Source of the DNA: Conidiobolus incongruus B7586
Taxonomy: Eukaryota; Entomophthoromycota; Entomophthoromycetes; Entomophthorales; Conidiobolaceae
Length of the DNA: 20,683 nucleotides
Direction: 5' to 3'
Assembly (NCBI GenBank): GCA_000697335.1
Contig: JNEM01013219.1
Coordinates: 1-20,683, forward strand
Both the position numbers and the translations under genes were made by a program. Positions within the stretch are counted from its first letter, which is position 1. Every line of letters begins with the position of its first letter. The notes beneath the pieces were generated by a model. It worked only from the letters and a program-made list of their open reading frames with translations, did not search any database and had not been told where the DNA came from. This document shows, piece by piece, positions 14,133-20,683 of this stretch.

Positions 14133-15072
14133 CTAATTGTGGAATTGGTTTACTTTAGTTTTCGAATTATGTGATACCGAGTTAATACTCTCTTTAAACA
14201 TTCTTAATCCTCTTAGTATACTCCACTTGGGCTCGTGAGGTTTGTCATAATGGGATTCACTATGGGAAATGGATGAAGCAAAAGAGTGTAGGGAGTCAGA
14301 AGATTCTAAACAATAGGTTAATACACAATATATACATGAAAAAATAATATCAAGTAATACCTGTTGATTTCAAAGTATATACATTATTAATATTATTTAC
14401 ACTGTTATTGGATCTAATATCTTCCTCATAGTCGTTACGCTCAAAGAATTTAACTTGATCAGCTATTTTAATTAAAAGCGTATTACTCGTAATAATGTAA
14501 GTGAGCTGATTGTTCAATATTTTAGTCTCGTCATGCTTTAAACTGAATTCTGATATCTCTCCAATGATAGTATTCACGATATATTCTAATATCTGGGTAA
14601 TGAACACTCCCACAAGTAGTGAAAAGTGCTGGCTGCTGGAATGGTTACTGGGGATATTGCCTCTAGTACCATAAGAAATATATTGGGAGCAAAAGTAGCG
14701 CAGCTGTTCTAATAAATTATGGCGAAATTGCTGCTGATTCCCCCTGGCAATGATGGATTTATCCAATTTTGGGGTGATGGCTGAACTATTGAGTGATAGA
14801 CCACTGGCTACCTCACAACACTTGGTAATAGCGTAATTTTCACAAGTTTTTAACACTTTTGGGTTGTTAACGAGGGTTTTCATAATGTTGTGAGGTATAG
14901 TCAAATCAACCAGTAATTCCATAGGACAGTAGTCAACAAAGTATCGGATCACTTGGTCTACATAGATATTAATCTCCTCCAGAGCAGATGCAGATATGTG
15001 AGCGGAACAAGTTTTTCTGAGAGCTCTGTCCGCCTGCTTTTGAATCACATAGTGAGGCACCGTAGAAGACAT
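14133..15072 (-). CDS. Divergent tandem histone-fold protein (Sos-like histone pseudodimer), hypothetical
   Basis: Two exons on the minus strand, 15072-14361 and 14305-14133, are joined by a 55-nt intron (GTATTA...TTGTTTAG) and give 294 residues. No enzyme signature is seen. Residues about 22-88 look H2B-like: SAHISASALEEINIYVDQVI aligns in spirit with the H2B stretch GISSKAMGIMNSFVNDIF, followed by LTIPHNIMKTLV and a helix KVLKTCENYAITKC. Residues about 151-205 look H2A-like: VGVFITQILEYIVNTIIGEI resembles the H2A helix YLAAVLEYLAAEILELAG, and TKILNNQLTYIITSNTLLIKI resembles the H2A segment [21 protein letters not shown]. Two such folds in one chain in this order recall the N-terminal histone module of the Ras exchange factor Sos, and fungal uncharacterised proteins I recall of similar build. 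No GEF domain follows. The linker (89-150) and the Ser-rich tail (238-294, with a basic SILRGLRMFKESI stretch) are unassigned. Codon choice uses more CTG, CTC and GAG than neighbouring genes. Function unknown. Confidence 0.75.
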
Positions 15073-15902
15073 TTCAACAATGTAAATAAATAGATATAAA
15101 AGAAACTAAGGTTTGGAACTAACCACGTATTTATAATCTATTAAAAAAGGAATGAATTTAACATAACTAAAATCAAAAGGGTGCAAATACCTGTTATTAT
15201 TTATATACTAACCCTCATCATCATCACTAATTATCCATTAATTAAATTCTTCAATTATAAAATTGGTAATGTGGTACAAAATAATTTATATTAATATTAT
15301 TGTTAACTCATATTTTATGCATCATCTGATTAGATAGAATTTAAACCATTATAACTATAGCATACTGGGTTATCTCTATTAAATGAAACCACTATATTGA
15401 TAAAGTATAACTATATTTGACCAAATCTTTCACTTAACTGATTTCAATTATTTTATTATCATTCCAATAGTTTTCAAATTCGAAACTAATCCAAAACCAA
15501 CAAATTATTTTACAAATATGCACATTGATAAAAAAAATTAAATTATTATGCATTAAAATTTGACTATACTCAAAGTGATTAATTAATTTTTAAAATTAAA
15601 AATTAAATATTTAAGGTAAAGATTTGATCTAAACTGTAAATAAATTGAGATCAATGAATATATTCTTTTAAAATATTTGATGTATTTAATTTTAAAGATA
15701 ATTTTCGTATTTAATAAAAGATTTGATGTTAAATAGAATCATATTAGTACTAACTCTTGAAATATTCAATAATATATATTATCAAAATTTGAATAAATTA
15801 AAATTGCTGTTTTAACAAAAGATGATAATGAATAATTATTCAATATAAGTATAAATATAAGTAGATAAATTGAAAATTTTATGGTAGAATAGTATCCTAT
15901 AA
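15073..15902. other. AT-rich spacer, promoter side of the histone-fold gene
   Basis: No gene was recognised. The part next to 15072 must contain the leader and promoter of the minus-strand histone-fold gene. The rest is plain A/T-rich sequence. Confidence 0.5.
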
Positions 15903-16196
15903 GTGGATATTGAATCATTTATATGTGAGCATACAGATAATAGCCAATTTCAGTATACCAACAATGCAATATTTGAATATAATAACTACCAAATAAAAAA
16001 TATATTTAATAACCGATTCAGATGTGTTATAACAATGATAAGAAAATCAAATAAACCTTTAATATGTTATATTGGATTCAAACTAGAATCAAGTAAACAA
16101 AACAAGCCAAAAGTATATAAAATCAAAATTTACTCCGAATATTTTTATGATGTAATTATCTCAAATATCTTGATATTAAATGGACAAAAAGCTTGA
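15903..16196 (+). CDS. Weak 97-codon open frame, hypothetical; possible exon or chance
   Basis: The frame is open from 15903 to a TGA at 16194-16196 and lies directly behind an in-frame stop, so it begins with GTG rather than ATG; the first in-frame ATG comes about 44 codons in. Such a run is unusual in stop-rich DNA of this composition. The product would be rich in Asn, Ile, Lys and Tyr (for instance SFICEHTDNSQFQY and KPLICYIGFKLESS) and matches no family I recognise. The frame opens right after an AG (15902-15903), so it could be an internal or last exon, a decayed gene remnant, or noise. Base use is A-rich on this strand. Confidence that it is coding is low. Confidence 0.2.
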   Translation: MDIESFICEHTDNSQFQYTNNAIFEYNNYQIKNIFNNRFRCVITMIRKSNKPLICYIGFKLESSKQNKPKVYKIKIYSEYFYDVIISNILILNGQKA

Positions 16197-19100
16197 AATA
16201 TTAAAAATTGATTAAAAATCTGTAACTATAGGTATAACATGATAAAATATATTCGATATTAAAAGATAATTAACTCAAATACTAACTCGTAAAATTTAAA
16301 TGACACTGGAAAATGAATGAGATTATGGAGGAGATTTAAAAATAATCTTAGTTTATTTATTATTCAATGTAAAATTTGTTCTCTATGTTTAGTCACCAAT
16401 AGTTAAATATTTATCAAACCTATATATATGTATTCTAGTTGTAAAATTTGAACTTTTTAATTTTAATAGCTTAATTAATTTATAATTTTTTTACATATTG
16501 AATATTTTCATATTAGCGCCTTTTGAATCATAATATTCTACATTTAATTATTATAATATAAAAATTTTAAAGATAATGATAATATCATGGCATTTTATAC
16601 TATTGCCGAAATTATTCTATCTTTTTATTGATCAGTTATCCCTCGTATTCTCCATCATATAATTATATCAATTGATTTCACAAAAAAGAAAAATTATTAA
16701 TTTTCAAATTTTCAATACTTTGACAAATTCATAATTACAAAGCACATTGTTGAAATTAATTATCTAATTAAATTCTAATTTCCTGAATTTTATCATTTCA
16801 TTATCATTTTCATAAAGATGTTAAATTATATTATATTTTAACATTGATATCTGTTCGCTATTTGAACAAATTGAATACTCAATTTTTTTGTCAATAGATA
16901 TATTACCTAAAAAATAAATGAAATTATGCAGTTATTTTACTATATTTGGTATATAACTTGAATTCTTTAAAATTGCATCAAAATATAATTTAAAAAACAA
17001 TATGATAATTCTTCCAGAATTTGAATTATTCACAAAAAATTAAAATAGCTTATACAATTTAACTATTCTTAAAGTACTGAACTTGTCATTTTAAAATGCT
17101 ATTATGTATATTTTCTAAATAGAATATCAAATTTTATTTTCAACCAATTCACGTGAAATTATATCCAAAATGAATAATGATTTTTCTCACAATCAAGGCA
17201 CCTCAATTTGAAACTTTAACCAGGATAAATTCTGTATCCATTGCCAATATTACTTAGTAATAATCAAAATGGACACGTTAGAATGATTATGGTTCTTCCA
17301 GTAACGTGGCAAATTTTAAATAGGAATTAGTTATTTAGTTTAAAAAATGTTTTAGCGTATATTTATTAGTATAAATGGTTTTATTTAAAAAATTCTAAAT
17401 TATTTTAATTCTCAAAATTATTTTTAGTTATTACTCATAAAATTGTTTTTTTTGAATTATTTTCCAAGCACAAACTTCTTATTATTCCTATCATTATAAA
17501 ATATCCAGTTATAGTGTATATCACTTCAATATTCAAATCCTTTAGTAATCTAAATACAAATAGTCATACCTATAATAATTAGAGAATATGAATCCATTTT
17601 AAGTTTACCAATTTTAGCAATATATATCAATAATCTTAAAATTATTTTCATATAAACTATTCCATTTTAAAAGCACCTAATTTCTAATAACTCATTATTT
17701 TAAACCAATGCTAATCGCTACTTAATACATTATTTAAGTTAAATTATATAATGAATAATCAGCAACACCTAAAATTCTATACAAATCTAATCATTTAAAT
17801 AGTATGAAATATGGATAAAAATGATAATTTTGAATTAAAAACTGGGACTTAAAATGAAGAATGAGGTACTCTCTGATGTAAGGGTTTTATCCACTTTACT
17901 AGGTAATTTATGATCATTCGGCAATTTATATAATCAATTACAGCTATATTAGGATATTTTGCAATTATATTCAATTTTTCATAAGTCTCGTTGATTAAAT
18001 TAAGTGTTGTGACTTAAATTATACAATTGGTTAATTTTAATATATTATTTGGGTGGAAATATATTAATGAACTAGTATGTGATCAATATTGCTTTAACAT
18101 TATATTAATAATAATAATTTTTTAAAATTATAAGATCCATGATCAGCCAACCTATTATATTGTTTTTATAAATTTGATTTAATATTAATATATATTATAA
18201 AATTTTAGAATTATTTAGATAAGATAATCTGAATAGATTAGAGACTAGTAATAATGATAAATTATAAAATTACTTAGTTTATTCCAAAAGTATTGGTATA
18301 AAATATGCAAGATGTTTTAAATGGTCTGATTCATATTCTATTCTTGATTAAATGCATAAAAATTTTTCAATATAAAATTCAAATCACATGATTATTGTAT
18401 TTTTTCAGCCTATAAGTGTTGATTTGTATAGTTAATAATATCGATATAAAAATTTGAATCTATAAACTTTGTAATAAAAATCAAATAATAATTGAACAAA
18501 CAAAATTATATTTATTTTATTAATAGATATTACTAGATATCTAACTATATTAAAGCACAGTCACATAAATCCAATCAATAATTGGTTTGATACAAATTTA
18601 ATAGCTTAAAATTTCACAAAATGATTCACTCTCAAATAAAACGTACATTATACATTTGATGCCAGCTAAGTGTTATTATTTTTGATGTTTTTTTGTTAAT
18701 ATCAATATATTGATCAAATTATATATAATAAAAAATGATCTTATCTTGAATTCAAATTCTATTGAAAATTCTATATTGTAAATTATATTATTTTAATTTG
18801 AAAAATTATTCTTTTGATAAAATAGCTAATCAATTACAAATCAAATTAAATGATTATTATAAGTCACATAATAACGACTCCTTGAACTATTCATTTAACT
18901 TGTGATTTCTATTTATTTTTTAACTATTATATAATACTAATTTTACTTAGTAATTTCTAAATATCAACCCCTTTTCACTATATTAATAAAAATTAATAAA
19001 TTGAAACAATAAAGTTATATATATAGCATAGTATTATTTTATATTTCTCTATATTAATGTAAAATCTATTTTTTTCAAATTGAATTTGTCAATTTGATAT

Positions 19101-20683
19101 TCCTAATCTTTATATCATGTCAAGTAGAAAATATAGTGAAAATTATGGACTGTTATAATATTGATCATATGCAATTCAGCATAAACTCCTAATTTCTTTC
19201 TTCAAATTATCAAATATATTTAACGAGGATATTGATTAGAGTATATTCATATCTGTACCTGATATTTATGATAGAAGATATAGTAATTGTTATGTTTCAA
19301 CAAAATTTAATGTGTAGATATTGTGAGTTATAGATATTACATCAAAATTTACACTTTAATAACTATTCATCAATATTTTTACAATTAATATAGAAAGTTT
19401 AATAATATATCATAAATTAATAAAAATTTAAAAATTATAAATAAGGTGAGTTGCATAACTCCACATTGGTATTTTATTATATCAAAAAAAATTTGAATAT
19501 AAATATTTTATTAGCCATTAATCTTAAATAAGAAATATTTCAAATAAAGTATCTTCTTATATTGAACACTATAAAATTATCTCATATAATATATATTTTA
19601 ATTATTTAGCTTTAATACATTGTATATAATTGCAAAAGATATTAGTATTTATAAACTCCTTTTTCATTTATATGAATAAGATACATTTGTTTAATATATA
19701 ATTGACATTGATTTTGTAATTTTTAATTTTAATATAATTGATTAAACCCAATTCAACAAACTGTGAATAAAGGATAACAACTTACTTAGAATCACTCATA
19801 TATAGTAATTCAGCTTCATAATATCATAATTGAAGTTATAATGATATATATTTTTATTATATTAATAATCAAGTTTAATAATTCGAGAATATTGAATCTT
19901 GGGTTACTAATAATAGAAATTATAGTTAATAATTTCCATAGTTCATTTCTCACAAACTAAATTTTCGGGATAAAATACTTTCTATAATATTATAAATATG
20001 ATTTAAATTAACATGATATATATTTATATAAGAAAAATAATACTATTTTATCAATTAAGCATTATAAGAATAAAAGGTAATAAATTATTATGAATTAATT
20101 ATTAATCAAATATTTGAATCCATAAAATATTTTCAGATTGATATTTATTTTTGAATATTACAAGAATTGGTTCTAGTTTAAGACAAAAGTATGCTCGCCA
20201 ATTTAATAAAGACCGATATATAAGTCATATTGAACAAGAAATATATTTACTATTAAACATCAATAAGTTTGATGAATCTTAATCTATATATAAAGATAAT
20301 AAAACTCTATAAAGGTGAAAATACTATTAAAACTATAATGAATGATAGTCAATAATATTAATATTATTAAAAATCATAATATAATATATAGTTTTAAAAA
20401 CATGATTAACGTTAAGATATATTATCTTAAAATTTTAATAACTCATCTTGAGATTAAATTTAAATAAAATTTATAAAAATATTATCAATTAAAAAAACTA
20501 ACTAATATATAATTATTTTTATATTTTATTATTAATAACTTTTTTTATACTTTTGCTAAACTTCTAATAATTATAGAATAGTTTATTACTAAAAATTATT
20601 AATTTAATATTTTTCAAACCAAATAAATTACTTTATAAAAATTTTTTACAATTATATTTATTAATTATTTAAAGAAATTATAA
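16197..20683. other. 4.5 kb AT-rich gene-poor region
   Basis: No exon, tRNA, rRNA, transposon coding sequence or terminal repeat was recognised on either strand. The DNA is almost uniformly A/T. Small features are a slightly GC-richer stretch at about 17195-17330, another at about 17860-17905, and a perfect 18-bp AT palindrome at 20351-20368. It may be ordinary intergenic DNA or degraded beyond recognition. Confidence 0.55.

Noticed and set aside
17195-17330. GC-richer patch considered as a small RNA gene
   Set aside because: Only a tiny GGATA/TATCC hairpin could be found, with no tRNA A/B boxes or snRNA signature.
20351-20368. 18-bp perfect AT palindrome
   Set aside because: Made only of A and T in a nearly A/T-only region, where such palindromes arise readily by chance. 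No target duplication or conserved arms.

Overview
This is nuclear eukaryotic DNA with compact, intron-bearing genes set in extremely AT-rich spacers. The best reading is an early-diverging, AT-rich fungus, for example from the Zoopagomycota lineages; the exact lineage is inference. The support is as follows. The glutamyl-tRNA synthetase, uL16m, mL49 and USP7/Ubp15 reading frames look fungal or opisthokont. The introns are short (45-89 nt apart from one of 116 nt), every donor begins GTA, and many carry a CTAAT-like branch site near the acceptor. Two nuclear-encoded mitoribosomal proteins show that the organism translates in its mitochondria. That argues against rumen chytrids, which have hydrogenosomes. 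A nuclear uL16m and the lack of Asn/Gln runs argue against a dictyostelid.

Layout from left to right. A glutamyl-tRNA synthetase gene on the minus strand runs off the left edge (1-1098, five exons seen). After a 1.6 kb spacer comes intronless uL16m on the minus strand (2735-3463). A PRP38-family splicing factor with an Arg/Ser/Asp-rich tail follows on the plus strand (4681-5808, four exons). Intronless mL49/Img2 lies on the minus strand (6615-7013). A full-length USP7/Ubp15 deubiquitinase occupies 8255-12315 on the plus strand (15 exons, 1100 residues). ARPC5, the small Arp2/3 subunit, is on the plus strand (13170-13767, four exons). Convergent to it is a two-exon minus-strand gene (14133-15072) whose 294-residue product looks like a single-chain pair of divergent histone folds, resembling the histone module at the N-terminus of Sos. 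The right-hand quarter (from about 15.1 kb) is gene-poor, with one weak 97-codon open frame.

The genes do not form a pathway or operon; they are mostly housekeeping genes for translation, splicing, ubiquitin signalling and actin. No mobile element, virus-like element, tRNA, rRNA or CRISPR array was recognised. The items most worth a second look are the histone-pair protein with its separate C-terminal exon, the PRP38 intron built like two ordinary introns placed end to end at an AG|GT junction, and the apparent absence of an N-terminal appended domain on the glutamyl-tRNA synthetase. All exon structures were worked out by eye from reading frame, splice sites and remembered family sequences. 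No database search was run.
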